DNA from: Halanaerobiaceae bacterium
GTDB taxonomy: Bacteria; Bacillota; Halanaerobiia; Halanaerobiales; Halarsenatibacteraceae
Reading direction: 5' to 3'
DNA length: 24,710 nucleotides
NCBI GenBank assembly: GCA_003554685.1
Contig: PWHA01000299.1
Location: 1 to 24,710, forward strand
The notes beneath the pieces are model-generated. The model saw only the letters and a program-made list of their open reading frames with translations. It was not told the DNA's origin and made no database searches. This document shows, piece by piece, positions 1 through 7,531 of the stretch. Position 1 is the first letter of the stretch, and every line of letters starts with the position of its first letter. The position numbers and the translations under genes are program-made.

Positions 1-357
1 GAACTTATTTCCCGGGGAGCGGCAATTAGAGCCTTTGATCCCGAGGCTATTGAAACAGCAGCCGAGAGTCTTAGAGATTTTGAAAAGGATATAATTTACT
101 GTGCCAATGAGTATGATGTGATGAAAAATTCTGATGCTCTGGTGCTGATAACCGAGTGGAATCAATTCCGCCGGCTCAATCTGGAAAGGGTTTATCAGCT
201 TCTGTCAGAGCCACTATTTTTTGATCTACGCAATGTCTACCGCCGGGATGAAGTGGAGAGACATAATATTAAATACATTGGTGTAGGGCTGCCCTCAACC
301 CGGAGCAAAGAAGAAATGGAGAAACTTATGACCGATGCTCAGGCCTCGGGAAGCTAA
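1..357 (+). CDS. UDP-glucose/GDP-mannose-type dehydrogenase, C-terminal part (5' end outside window)
   Basis: This is the last 118 codons of a nucleotide-sugar dehydrogenase. The open frame runs from the first base to a TAA stop, with no start inside the window that would make a sensible protein. The visible part matches the C-terminal UDP-binding domain of the UDP-glucose 6-dehydrogenase family: GAAIRAFDPEA near the start, then DALVLITEWNQFR and FDLRNVY, a typical series for this fold. The family oxidises UDP-glucose, or a related UDP-sugar, to the uronic acid with two NAD+. The catalytic Cys and Rossmann domain lie upstream and cannot be checked, so the exact substrate is open. The lipoprotein gene follows after 25 nt and is probably cotranscribed. 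Confidence 0.9.
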   Translation, partial: ELISRGAAIRAFDPEAIETAAESLRDFEKDIIYCANEYDVMKNSDALVLITEWNQFRRLNLERVYQLLSEPLFFDLRNVYRRDEVERHNIKYIGVGLPSTRSKEEMEKLMTDAQASGS

Positions 358-382
358 ATTTTGAGGAAGGCGGGTATAGATT

Positions 383-1183
383 ATGAACAGAAAAGTTAAA
401 TTTGCATTTATTATTCTGCTGATATTACTGGTATCATCGGGCTGCCTTAGAATGGATGCCGAAGTGGATCTGGAAATGGATGGCAGCGGACATTTACAAT
501 ATGACCTGGGGGTTGATAATACCCTCTATGGACTGCTGCAGCTGGAAGGAAGTACTGTGGCTCAGCTTGAGGAAACGGCCCGAGATCGTAATTATTCAGT
601 GGAAAATTATCAGGATGATGATTTTAGCGGACTTTTGCTGGCGAAGAATTTTGCTGATCTTGAGGAGTTGAGCCAGGAACTGGCCCTCTTCTTTTTACTA
701 AGCAGTGACCGTTTTCAGCAGGAATTAGAAGAGAGAGGAGATGATCTGGAGGATCTGGAAGAACTGGAAGAGAAAGAGCTGATTGATGAGATAATTGCCG
801 AGCAGGAGGAAAGGCTGGATTTTACCATCGAAGATGGTCTTTTCACCCGGAATTTCCGGGTTGATTATAATCTGGATTTTCGGCAGGCAGATATTGAACT
901 TCCCGAACAGTTTTCCCTGTTCATCTCTGATATGCTTTATGACCAGTTTGAGATTGGATTGACCCTTAATCTGCCCTTTCGTCCTCTTGATCATAATGCC
1001 GAGGCGGCAGAAGATGATGCCCGCTCACTCCGCTGGGATTTTAATTTTGGCGAGGAGAATCCGATTTTCGTGGAGGGTCGGGTACTGATCTGGGAGAATA
1101 TCATTACTGCCGGAATTGCAATTCTAATTCTGGCACTTATAATTATCTTTCAGGTCAAAGCCCGGGGATCCGGAAGTACCTGA
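383..1183 (+). CDS. LppM-like (DUF3153-type) lipoprotein with C-terminal membrane anchor
   Basis: The protein has 266 residues. A signal peptide (basic NRKVK, then a hydrophobic stretch) ends in the lipobox VSSGC, so Cys21 should be lipidated. The region after it, with RMDAEVDLEMDGSGHL, resembles the start of LppM/DUF3153 lipoproteins, which are beta-rich and often end in a transmembrane helix. Here a helix of about 22 residues (near 236-257) is followed by a short basic tail. The middle (about 105-150) is very rich in Glu/Asp and probably helical. The protein would be tethered to the outer face of the membrane at both ends. The start is set by AGGAAGGCGGG upstream of the ATG. The specific role is unknown; membership of the LppM family was judged by eye. 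Confidence 0.7.
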   Translation: MNRKVKFAFIILLILLVSSGCLRMDAEVDLEMDGSGHLQYDLGVDNTLYGLLQLEGSTVAQLEETARDRNYSVENYQDDDFSGLLLAKNFADLEELSQELALFFLLSSDRFQQELEERGDDLEDLEELEEKELIDEIIAEQEERLDFTIEDGLFTRNFRVDYNLDFRQADIELPEQFSLFISDMLYDQFEIGLTLNLPFRPLDHNAEAAEDDARSLRWDFNFGEENPIFVEGRVLIWENIITAGIAILILALIIIFQVKARGSGST

Positions 1184-1227
1184 AGCTAATCCTTGAGATC
1201 TCCCGGAGGGAGATATCCGGTGTTAGA

Positions 1228-1260
1228 CCCCGCTCAGCGATGGCGGGGTTTTCTGTTTTG
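1228..1260 (+). terminator. Rho-independent terminator after the LppM-like gene
   Basis: CCCCGC (1228-1233) and GCGGGG (1243-1248) form a perfect 6-bp GC stem followed by TTTTCTGTTTT. A second small hairpin, ATCTCCC/GGGAGAT with a 3-nt loop (1198-1214), lies just upstream. Together they close the dehydrogenase-lipoprotein unit. Confidence 0.85.
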
Positions 1261-1292
1261 AGAATAAAAACAACTAAAGACAGGCAGGAGAC

Positions 1293-1322
1293 TTGTCTTT
1301 TTGGTAACTTTTTTGATAAAAT
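1293..1322 (+). promoter_or_regulatory. Putative sigma-A promoter for the 1385 gene
   Basis: TTGTCT (1293-1298) and TAAAAT (1317-1322) are separated by 18 nt. They lie between the terminator and the next gene, and the predicted transcript would start near 1329. Found by eye only. Confidence 0.45.
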
Positions 1323-1384
1323 GGTAGAGTAGAGAAATAAGCGGAATAACTGCAGCAATAATTGCCAACAGGAGGTTGGAAACA

Positions 1385-1981
1385 ATGAGTGATAAAATAA
1401 AAAGCGCCTATGAAATTGCCATGGAAAGAGCCGATCGCCTTCAGGATGACGGTAATGCAGAAAACCTGGAACGCCAGGAAAGGATTAAGCCCATTCTGGG
1501 CAGGTATTTTCAGGGGAAAATTGATGCCGAGAAGCTCTGGGAGGAGTTCAAGGATAAGGAAGAGAGCTGGCTGCTGGAAGCCCAGCGGTTGATGATTGAT
1601 TCCCTGGGTCTCAATTCCAATCTGAAGGAAGTGGAGCTGAGAAAAGAGGGGCTGCTGGCTCTGGAAAATTTAAAGGAAAAGTCAGATGTTTCGGGTATGG
1701 AAAAAATTATGGCTGATGTTAAAAAGATGGTGGAACAGTATAATGCCGAGCAGGAGAAGCTGAGAGAAAGACTGGAAAGAATGATTCGCAACAACACCAG
1801 CAGGGAAATGAGGCCGATGCAGACCGAAGACGGAAGAACTGTAATGCAGATGGTGGAAAGTATGGATGAGGATACCAGGCGTCAGGTGATCAAATCCCGG
1901 CAGGAGATGGAAAAAAAGTTTCAGCAGCACTGGGAATCATTAAAAGAACAGCTATTTGCCCGGATAGGCCTGGAGGCCTGA
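1385..1981 (+). CDS. Unrecognised charged, alpha-helical (coiled-coil) protein
   Basis: The protein has 198 residues and no signal peptide, membrane segment or cysteine. It is almost entirely helical and charged. Heptad-like stretches occur around residues 105-135 (KKMVEQYNAEQEKLRERLERM) and near the C-terminus (KSRQEMEKKFQQHWESLKEQL), which suggests a cytoplasmic oligomeric or scaffold protein. I do not recognise the family. The ATG at 1385 is chosen because AGGAGG ends at 1375, giving 9-nt spacing. The in-frame TTG at 1376 directly abuts that site and is unlikely to be used. The next gene follows after 27 nt, so the two may be cotranscribed. Confidence 0.75.
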   Translation: MSDKIKSAYEIAMERADRLQDDGNAENLERQERIKPILGRYFQGKIDAEKLWEEFKDKEESWLLEAQRLMIDSLGLNSNLKEVELRKEGLLALENLKEKSDVSGMEKIMADVKKMVEQYNAEQEKLRERLERMIRNNTSREMRPMQTEDGRTVMQMVESMDEDTRRQVIKSRQEMEKKFQQHWESLKEQLFARIGLEA

Positions 1982-2008
1982 GGAATTAAATAAATTGGAA
2001 GTGATGCT

Positions 2009-2443
2009 ATGCAGGGATTCTTTCGAGTCTTAAGAAAGCTGACCAGGGCTGATCTGGTTTTAATAATATTGATTCTGATCTTTTCCGGAGCAGGAATAGC
2101 AGCGCCCAGGTTTTTCCAGCCGGACCTGGATGAGATGGATCTGGTGGTAATCCAGGGGGGAGAGGTTCTCTTCCGTCAGGATTTCCCACAGGAAGATGGT
2201 TATCAGGAGTTTACCTTTGAATGGGAAGAGGAGGAATATACGGCAACCCTGGAGTATGACAATAACCGGGTGCGCCTTCATCGCCTGTCTAAGGATGTTG
2301 TTCCTTTGCCCATTCATGTTGATATGGGCTGGATTCAGCGCCCGGGTCAGATTATTGCAGCTGTGCCGGTGAAGCTTTTGATCCGTTTGGAGGGCGAACG
2401 TCCCGATGATGGTTTGGACGGGGTTGCTGGAAGTTATAATTAA
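2009..2443 (+). CDS. NusG domain II-like membrane-anchored protein lacking the family cysteines
   Basis: The protein has 144 residues. An N-terminal membrane helix (about 15-35) is followed by an extracytoplasmic beta domain. The pattern DLVVIQGGEVL, then MGWIQRPGQIIAAVP, then LDGVAG near the end matches the stand-alone NusG domain II family of Clostridia, whose function is unknown. In the relatives I know, the segment before GWI carries CPxxxC and the one after it reads like VCLPN. Here the equivalent positions read VPLPIHVDMGWI and AAVPV, and the protein contains no cysteine at all. The start ATG follows GGAAGTG. A terminator lies downstream, so with the previous gene it probably forms a two-gene unit. 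Confidence 0.75.
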   Translation: MQGFFRVLRKLTRADLVLIILILIFSGAGIAAPRFFQPDLDEMDLVVIQGGEVLFRQDFPQEDGYQEFTFEWEEEEYTATLEYDNNRVRLHRLSKDVVPLPIHVDMGWIQRPGQIIAAVPVKLLIRLEGERPDDGLDGVAGSYN

Positions 2444-2466
2444 TTTAACCTGACTGTAAATTATCA

Positions 2467-2510
2467 GCCGCCCTTGAGAGGCTTGAAAGGGTGGCACTTT
2501 CTTTTGTTTG
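2467..2510 (+). terminator. Putative rho-independent terminator
   Basis: GCCGCCCTT (2467-2475) pairs with AAGGGTGGC (2487-2495), 9 bp with one G-T pair, followed by the T-rich stretch ACTTTCTTTTGTTT. It lies between the NusG-II-like gene and the next small gene. Confidence 0.65.
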
Positions 2511-2541
2511 ATACTGCCGCGAGAAAGGAGGGAGCAGGGGG

Positions 2542-2856
2542 TTGGATTTAATTAATTTAAATTTTATTCTGCGGATTGCAGCAGTACTTCTGGGAATAAT
2601 GCTGGCCAGAAAATACAGCAAAAAGAGGGTGGCTCCTCGAACAGCCCTGATTCAGGCTCTGATTATCCTGATCCTGGGTGGGGTTCTCTTTGGCTTTGGC
2701 ACAACCGGCCGGGAGTCCCTGCTCCTGATCCTGGTGGTTGATTTCGTCATTCCCTTCACTGCCGGCTGGTTCTTTGGCCGCCATGAAAAGATTCCTCGAA
2801 AATCTCGAAATAATAGAGAAAGAAATAATTCTGATCCCAGAGAAGAGGGTGATTAA
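2542..2856 (+). CDS. Small membrane protein of unknown function
   Basis: The protein has 104 residues and probably three membrane helices (about 8-22, 37-53 and 60-80). A hydrophilic, strongly charged tail (HEKIPRKSRNNRERNN...) is predicted to be cytoplasmic. The start is TTG: AAAGGAGG at 2525-2532 lies 9 nt before it, and no better-placed ATG exists. No family was recognised. It stands alone between a terminator and the convergent cardiolipin synthase gene. Confidence 0.7.
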   Translation: MDLINLNFILRIAAVLLGIMLARKYSKKRVAPRTALIQALIILILGGVLFGFGTTGRESLLLILVVDFVIPFTAGWFFGRHEKIPRKSRNNRERNNSDPREEGD

Positions 2857-2918
2857 CCTCGTAACCACAGGCAGCTTCCGGCCGATATTGCTGCTTTGTG
2901 CTATTATAAATATATTAT

Positions 2919-2962
2919 TAAATATATAAGATAAAGCTTATAAATATATAAGATAAAGCTTA
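2919..2962. repeat. Exact 22-bp tandem duplication at the 3' end of cls
   Basis: Two identical, adjacent 22-bp units (2919-2940 and 2941-2962) each contain TAAATATATAAG followed by ATAAAGCTTA. The second copy contains the last three bases of the minus-strand cls frame (its stop codon). The region is very AT-rich and separates two convergent genes. Confidence 0.9.
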
Positions 2963-4381
2963 GAGAATGGGAGAAAGCAGCCGGGCAAAAGATTCTCTTA
3001 TTTTCATGGTTACTCCTCTTTCAGCATATCGGGCGGGAGTTATTTCCGAAGAATATTCCAGGTCTTCAAAAAAGATATCCTCCAGCTCTCCGGCAACTTT
3101 TCTATCGTAAATGAAGGCATTGATTTCAAAGTTTAATTTAAAACTTCTCACATCCATATTGGTGGTACCTACCGAGGCAATCCGGCCATCGGCGGTAATG
3201 GTCTTGCTGTGGAGAAAACCTTTTTCATAGTGGTAAAATCGCACCCCGGCCTCCAGGAGCTGACCTACAAAGGAATAATTGGCAGCATAAACGATGGGTT
3301 TATCAGCGCGGTCTGGTATCATAACTCTGACATCGACTCCTGAATAAGCTGCAACTTTAAGGGCTTCCAGCATGCTGCTATCCGGGATAAAATAGGGGGT
3401 CTGGATATAAACTGTCTTTTCTGCCCCGTAAATCATCTTTAAAAATAAAGTTTTAATTTCTTCCTCCTTGGAATCGGGACCGCTGGTGACAATCTGGACA
3501 GGTGAAGAGCCTTTAATTTTTTTCTCGGGGAAAAATCGGAGCTGGCTTAAAAAGCTTTCCCCGGTGGCAAAACTCCAGTCTAGAAAAAAGCGGTGCTGCA
3601 GGCTGTCGACACTTTCGCCTCTTAGCTTGAGATGAGTATCCCGCCAGTCTCCGAAGCGCTGGGATTCCCCGATATATTCAATGCCGATGTTGATTCCACC
3701 CACATAACCTATCTGACCGTCGATTATGCAGTTTTTCCGGTGGTTGCGATAGTTGATATCAAGAACAAAGGGAGCAAAGGGAACGGCCTCTCCTCCGGCT
3801 TTTCTCAAATTTTCCATAGGCTCCCGGGGAAGGTTTCTGCTGCCCATTCTATCGTAGAGCAGGCGCACCTCCACCCCCTCCCGGGCCTTATCAGTCAGGA
3901 TTTCTATCAGCTCTTTACCCAGCCTGTCGGGCCGGATGATAAAATAGTTTATATGGATAAAGTCTTCAGCTTCTTTCAGGTCGGTAAAGAGGTCGGCAAA
4001 CTTCTCCTGTCCGTGGGTATAGATTTTGATATCATTGTAGCCCAGCATGGCTGGAGTGCGACTGCTGAGCCCCAGCCTGATGATACCCTCTTCCAGAGGA
4101 GGGAAATCGGGAGTATTATCGGTAAGGGGAAAGAAGGCTTTATCGGCATAGGCCATCTTTCTGCCCTTATCCTGCTCCATTTTCTGCTGAAAAACCCTGC
4201 GTTTGCGGGGAGTAAGTCCCAGAAAGATGTAAACCACGAAGCCCAGCACCGGTAGCAGGGTCAGCACAAAGAGCCAGGCCCAGGTAGCCGAGGGGTCCTT
4301 TCTTTCAAAAAAAATAAGGGCAATGATAAATATTAAATTGAGAATCAGGATTGCGGCAGGTATAATAGTAGTTAACTGCAT
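2960..4381 (-). CDS. cls: Cardiolipin synthase (phospholipase D superfamily)
   Basis: The protein has 473 residues, normal for bacterial Cls. Two N-terminal membrane helices (about 5-25 and 33-55) precede two phospholipase D catalytic motifs: H214-x-K216-x4-D221 (NHRKNCIID) and H391-x-K393-x4-D398 (HSKTITAD), each followed by the usual GG/GT-N-M pattern. The family condenses two phosphatidylglycerol molecules into cardiolipin and glycerol at the membrane. The start ATG is preceded by GGGAGTG. The gene is read divergently from the 4492 gene and convergently to the 2542 gene. Both catalytic motifs are intact, so the enzyme should be active. Raised cardiolipin is a common adaptation to salt, which would suit the osmolyte genes nearby; that link is inference. 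Confidence 0.95.
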   Translation of the reverse strand: MQLTTIIPAAILILNLIFIIALIFFERKDPSATWAWLFVLTLLPVLGFVVYIFLGLTPRKRRVFQQKMEQDKGRKMAYADKAFFPLTDNTPDFPPLEEGIIRLGLSSRTPAMLGYNDIKIYTHGQEKFADLFTDLKEAEDFIHINYFIIRPDRLGKELIEILTDKAREGVEVRLLYDRMGSRNLPREPMENLRKAGGEAVPFAPFVLDINYRNHRKNCIIDGQIGYVGGINIGIEYIGESQRFGDWRDTHLKLRGESVDSLQHRFFLDWSFATGESFLSQLRFFPEKKIKGSSPVQIVTSGPDSKEEEIKTLFLKMIYGAEKTVYIQTPYFIPDSSMLEALKVAAYSGVDVRVMIPDRADKPIVYAANYSFVGQLLEAGVRFYHYEKGFLHSKTITADGRIASVGTTNMDVRSFKLNFEINAFIYDRKVAGELEDIFFEDLEYSSEITPARYAERGVTMKIRESFARLLSPIL

Positions 4382-4429
4382 CTATTTCACTCCCTATATT
4401 ATAGTTATAGTTAAACACAAAATTTCCTT

Positions 4430-4476
4430 TTTTCCAGACTAAATCAGCTGCTTTTTCTGGAAAATAATTTTTTTCA
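4430..4476 (+). other. Terminator-like stem-loop in the leader of the 4492 gene
   Basis: TTTTCCAGA (4430-4438) and TCTGGAAAA (4456-4464) form a perfect 9-bp stem with a 17-nt loop, followed by TAATTTTTTT just before the ribosome binding site AGGAGGTGA (4477-4485). No plus-strand gene ends here, so the hairpin would sit inside the 5' leader and could act as an attenuator or stability element. It is AU-rich and may be incidental. Confidence 0.4.
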
Positions 4477-4491
4477 GGAGGTGACCCATTT

Positions 4492-5508
4492 TTGCTGTTT
4501 AAATTTATTCAGCAGAGAAAATTAAGGAATCAGGGCACTCCCCGGAGAAAAACCGGGAAGAAATGGAGCATCGGGCTTTTTACCGGCAATCCTCTGGAGA
4601 GCTTAAAACCCTATTCCGGCAATCCCATCATAACCTCGGCTGATATTTCTGACTGCCGGGCCAGTTTTGTGGCCGATCCCTTTTTGCTGCAGCAGGAGGA
4701 GAATTATTATCTTTTTTTCGAGATCTTAAATAAAAACAGCGGCAGGGGAGAAATCGGACTAGCTATCAGCCCTGAGGGACGGGACTGGCAGTATGAGGGA
4801 CTGATTTTACAGGAAGATGTCCACCTGTCCTATCCACTGGTTTTTCAGCATCAGGGGGAGCATTTTATGTTGCCCGAAATGAGCCGGGCCAGAAAGGTTG
4901 TTCTCTACCGGGCGATGAATTTCCCCCGGAACTGGGAAGCTTTCCGTGAACTACCCCTGCCGCCCCGACCCTACCGGGATTCCACCCTGCTGCAGTATCA
5001 GGGACGCTGGTGGCTCTTTACCACCTGGGATGACACCAGGCTGCACCTTTATTCCAGCCGGGATCTGCTGGCTGATAACTGGGAGGCTCATCCGGCTAAT
5101 CCTGTAGCTCGGGGCAGATACGCCCGTCCTGCCGGAAGAATACTGCAGCTGAATAACAGAATGTATCGCCTGGCTCAGGATCCCCTGCCGGGCTACGGTT
5201 CCCGGGTTATGCTGCATGAAATCCAGAAGTTAAACCGGGAAGAATATCAGGAAATTTTGCTGGGACCCTACCTCACTCCCGGAGGAAGGGGCTGGAATGC
5301 CCATCGCATGCATCATGCTGATTTTCATTATCCTGCCCCTGAAGCGCTGAGGGCGAGTGAGGGAAACTGGCTGGTGATAGCCGATGGTTACCAGGAGGTT
5401 CTTAATCTGGATTCTCTGGAGGTTCGTTACAGGCAGCTGAGAAATTTCAGCAGAAAGCAGCTGGCATTAAGAAGAAAGAAGCATCCACCCAAGGGGAGGC
5501 CTGTTTGA
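4492..5508 (+). CDS. GINT1 N-terminal-like five-bladed beta-propeller protein, probably linked to surface polysaccharide synthesis
   Basis: The protein has 338 residues. The sequence shows repeated propeller-like strands with VADPFLL, GEIGLAIS, HLSYPLVFQ, MLPEMS, RDSTLLQYQGRWWLF, NPVARGRYARPAGRI and RLAQDPLPGYGSRV. This series resembles the N-terminal domain of glucosamine inositolphosphorylceramide transferase 1-type proteins and their bacterial relatives, which have a GH43-like fold and often occur with glycan-assembly genes. There is no signal peptide, and the basic N-terminus (about 8-25) may sit at the membrane. No separate transferase domain follows, so it is a stand-alone version. The start is TTG, with AGGAGGTGA 6 nt upstream. 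No enzymatic activity can be assigned from sequence alone; a glycoside-hydrolase-like or sugar-binding role is equally possible. Confidence 0.6.
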   Translation: MLFKFIQQRKLRNQGTPRRKTGKKWSIGLFTGNPLESLKPYSGNPIITSADISDCRASFVADPFLLQQEENYYLFFEILNKNSGRGEIGLAISPEGRDWQYEGLILQEDVHLSYPLVFQHQGEHFMLPEMSRARKVVLYRAMNFPRNWEAFRELPLPPRPYRDSTLLQYQGRWWLFTTWDDTRLHLYSSRDLLADNWEAHPANPVARGRYARPAGRILQLNNRMYRLAQDPLPGYGSRVMLHEIQKLNREEYQEILLGPYLTPGGRGWNAHRMHHADFHYPAPEALRASEGNWLVIADGYQEVLNLDSLEVRYRQLRNFSRKQLALRRKKHPPKGRPV

Positions 5509-5533
5509 CGGTCTTAGGGAAATAGCATATAAT
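5505..5533 (+). promoter_or_regulatory. Sigma-A promoter of lysA, overlapping the upstream stop codon
   Basis: TTGACG (5505-5510), 17 nt, TATAAT (5528-5533): one mismatch to consensus overall. The -35 box contains the TGA stop (5506-5508) of the preceding gene. The predicted transcript start is near 5540, about 50 nt before the lysA start. Confidence 0.75.
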
Positions 5534-5590
5534 TACTTTAGCAGAATGAAGAATTGAGAACTCAGGAGTAGAGAACAGGAGGAAATAAAC

Positions 5591-6910
5591 TTGTTTTTAT
5601 CCGGAACCATGACAGTTAATGATGATGGAATGCTGGAGATAGGGGGGGTAACAGCTGAGGAACTTAGAGAAAAATATGGAACGCCCCTGCTGGTCTTTGA
5701 TGAAGAACTGATATTAAAGAAAATTAATTTATATAAAAAAGCGGCGAGCAGCTATCCCGGAGAAAATCAGATAATTTTTGCCAGTAAGGCCTTTCTCTGT
5801 CAGGGACTGGCCAGCCTGATTAATAAAACCGGTTTGGCTCTTGACATTGTTTCCAGGGGAGAACTTTACCGGGCCCGGAGGGGAGGTTTTCCTCCCGATA
5901 GGATGTTTTTCCATGGCAACAACAAGCTTCCTGTTGAGCTGGAGGAAGCTATTGAGGCCGGTGTGGCGACCTTTGTGATAGATAATGCCCGGGAAGCCAG
6001 ACTGCTGGCTGATCTGGCCCCGAGGCACCATGAGAAGCTGGCCTGCCAGCTCCGGGTTACCCCCGGAATAGCGGCGCGCACCCATGATTATATCAGGACC
6101 GGTCAGAAAACTTCCAAATTTGGGGTGGGGATAGAAACCGGCCAGGCTGAAGAACTGGCTCTCTGGATTGAGAACCAGGAAAACCTCATTTTACAGGGAA
6201 TTCATTCTCACATTGGTTCCCAGATTTATGAAAGCAGACCCTTTCGGGAGCTGATCTGGATTCTGCTTCAGTTTTTGCTGGATCTGCGCCGCAATCACGG
6301 CCTTATCCTGGAGGATGTCAATCTCGGTGGCGGTATCGGCTCGCCCCAGACCGAGGAGGACAGCCGGGTGGATATAGTCAGGCTGGTTTCCGAGGTGGCC
6401 GGGGAACTGGCGAGCACCTGCCGCCGGGAGAACTATCCCTATCCCCGGCTTTTGCTGGAGCCCGGCCGCTCAATTGTAGGAGAGGCAGGCACAACTCTCT
6501 ACACAATTGGTTCTATCAAAAAGGTGAATAACAGCAAAAACTATGTGGCAGTTGACGGGGGAATGACCGATAATATTCGTCCAGCTCTGTATGATGCAGT
6601 TTATGATGGATTTCTGGCCAACCGCTGCCGGGAGAAACCTGAAATCAGAGCTACTGTGGTTGGTAAGTGCTGTGAATCAGGGGATGTACTGGTAGAAGAA
6701 ACCGAACTGCCCCGGCCCCGGTCGGGGGATATTCTGGCAGTCCCGGCCTCCGGGGCTTACAGCTACTCCATGGCCAGCAATTATAACGGGATTCCCCGCC
6801 CGGCGGTGGTGATTGTGAGAGCGGGGAAAGCTGAAATGCTGATTGTCCGGGAAGATAAGGATGATCTTATTAAGCTGGACCGGATGCCGGACAGGTTTAA
6901 GCAGGGCTGA
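5591..6910 (+). CDS. lysA: Diaminopimelate decarboxylase
   Basis: The protein has 439 residues, close to the usual 420-440. It catalyses the last step of lysine synthesis: PLP-dependent decarboxylation of meso-diaminopimelate to L-lysine. It belongs to the alanine racemase-fold (fold III) decarboxylases. Visible features are FASKAF with Lys66 as the probable PLP Schiff-base lysine, HSHIGSQI, the glycine-rich phosphate loop GGGIGS, EPGRSIVGEAG, the active-site cysteine segment CCESGD and the C-terminal ASGAYSYSMASNYNG. The start is TTG: AGGAGG (5577-5582) is 8 nt upstream, and the protein then begins at a normal distance from KYGTPLLVFD. A consensus promoter precedes it, and the nitroreductase gene follows 67 nt later. 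Confidence 0.95.
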   Translation: MFLSGTMTVNDDGMLEIGGVTAEELREKYGTPLLVFDEELILKKINLYKKAASSYPGENQIIFASKAFLCQGLASLINKTGLALDIVSRGELYRARRGGFPPDRMFFHGNNKLPVELEEAIEAGVATFVIDNAREARLLADLAPRHHEKLACQLRVTPGIAARTHDYIRTGQKTSKFGVGIETGQAEELALWIENQENLILQGIHSHIGSQIYESRPFRELIWILLQFLLDLRRNHGLILEDVNLGGGIGSPQTEEDSRVDIVRLVSEVAGELASTCRRENYPYPRLLLEPGRSIVGEAGTTLYTIGSIKKVNNSKNYVAVDGGMTDNIRPALYDAVYDGFLANRCREKPEIRATVVGKCCESGDVLVEETELPRPRSGDILAVPASGAYSYSMASNYNGIPRPAVVIVRAGKAEMLIVREDKDDLIKLDRMPDRFKQG

Positions 6911-6977
6911 TATTCTGTCAATCGGGAAAGATGTTCCGGCACTTAATATATTGAAAATGTTAAAGGGGGATGTTAAA

Positions 6978-7517
6978 GTGTATTTAAAGATGCTGCAGAA
7001 GAGAAGAAGCATCAGGAAATATCAGGATAAAGAGGTCAGCGGGGAGCAGATTCAGGCCCTGCTGCAGGCGACCCTGTTATCACCAAGCTCGCGGGGACAG
7101 CGGCCCTGGCAGTTTGTTTTAATTGACCAGGAAGAGATTCTGGAAGAACTGGCTGAGGCCAAAGCCGGAGGATCCTCCTTTCTGGCCGGTGCCGAGATAG
7201 CTGTAGCTGTTGCGGCCGATCCCGAGGTAAGTGATGTCTGGGTGGAAGACTGCTCCATTGTAGCCACCCATATTCAGATGATGGCTGAAGACCTGGGCCT
7301 GGGTTCCTGCTGGATTCAGATCCGCCGTCGTCAGCGCCAGGATGGCATGGATTCCGAGAATTATGTCAGAGATGTGCTGGATCTGCCTGATAAACTCAGA
7401 GTGCTGGCCATTGTGGCTCTGGGATATCCCGATGAAGAAAAACCTTCCTATGAGCTGGATGAGCTAAACTATGACAGGGTTCATTACAATTCCTATGGAC
7501 AGGAAATACCCAACTGA
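6978..7517 (+). CDS. Nitroreductase-family FMN oxidoreductase
   Basis: The protein has 179 residues, the size of a minimal nitroreductase. Characteristic features are the FMN-binding RRSIRKYQDKEV at the N-terminus, SPSSRGQRPWQFVLI, the central helix DCSIVATHIQMMAEDLGLGSCWI and the C-terminal VLAIVALGYPDEEK. Such proteins are homodimeric NAD(P)H-dependent FMN enzymes; the physiological substrate cannot be read from sequence. GTG at 6978 is preferred because AAAGGGGGA lies 7-8 nt upstream and the protein then starts MYLKMLQKRRSIR, as expected. The frame stays open upstream (ATG at 6957), but without a ribosome binding site. It probably shares the lysA transcript. Confidence 0.85.
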   Translation: MYLKMLQKRRSIRKYQDKEVSGEQIQALLQATLLSPSSRGQRPWQFVLIDQEEILEELAEAKAGGSSFLAGAEIAVAVAADPEVSDVWVEDCSIVATHIQMMAEDLGLGSCWIQIRRRQRQDGMDSENYVRDVLDLPDKLRVLAIVALGYPDEEKPSYELDELNYDRVHYNSYGQEIPN

Positions 7518-7531
7518 ATAGATTATAACCC

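Noticed and set aside
1376..1384. TTG start for the helical protein at 1376
   Set aside because: It directly abuts the AGGAGG site, leaving no spacing; ATG 1385 has 9-nt spacing.
2919..2962. Possible CRISPR-like or iteron repeat
   Set aside because: Only two directly adjacent copies without spacers and no nearby cas or replication gene.
3632..4255. 207-residue plus-strand open frame
   Set aside because: It lies antisense inside cls, whose frame has full domain structure and both catalytic motifs; no ribosome binding site or recognisable domain.
4398..4403. TATAAT on the minus strand as cls promoter
   Set aside because: The implied transcript would start inside the cls ribosome binding site, and no -35 box lies at proper distance.
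6843..6977. N-terminal extension of the nitroreductase
   Set aside because: It overlaps the lysA end, lacks a ribosome binding site and would precede the normal family N-terminus.
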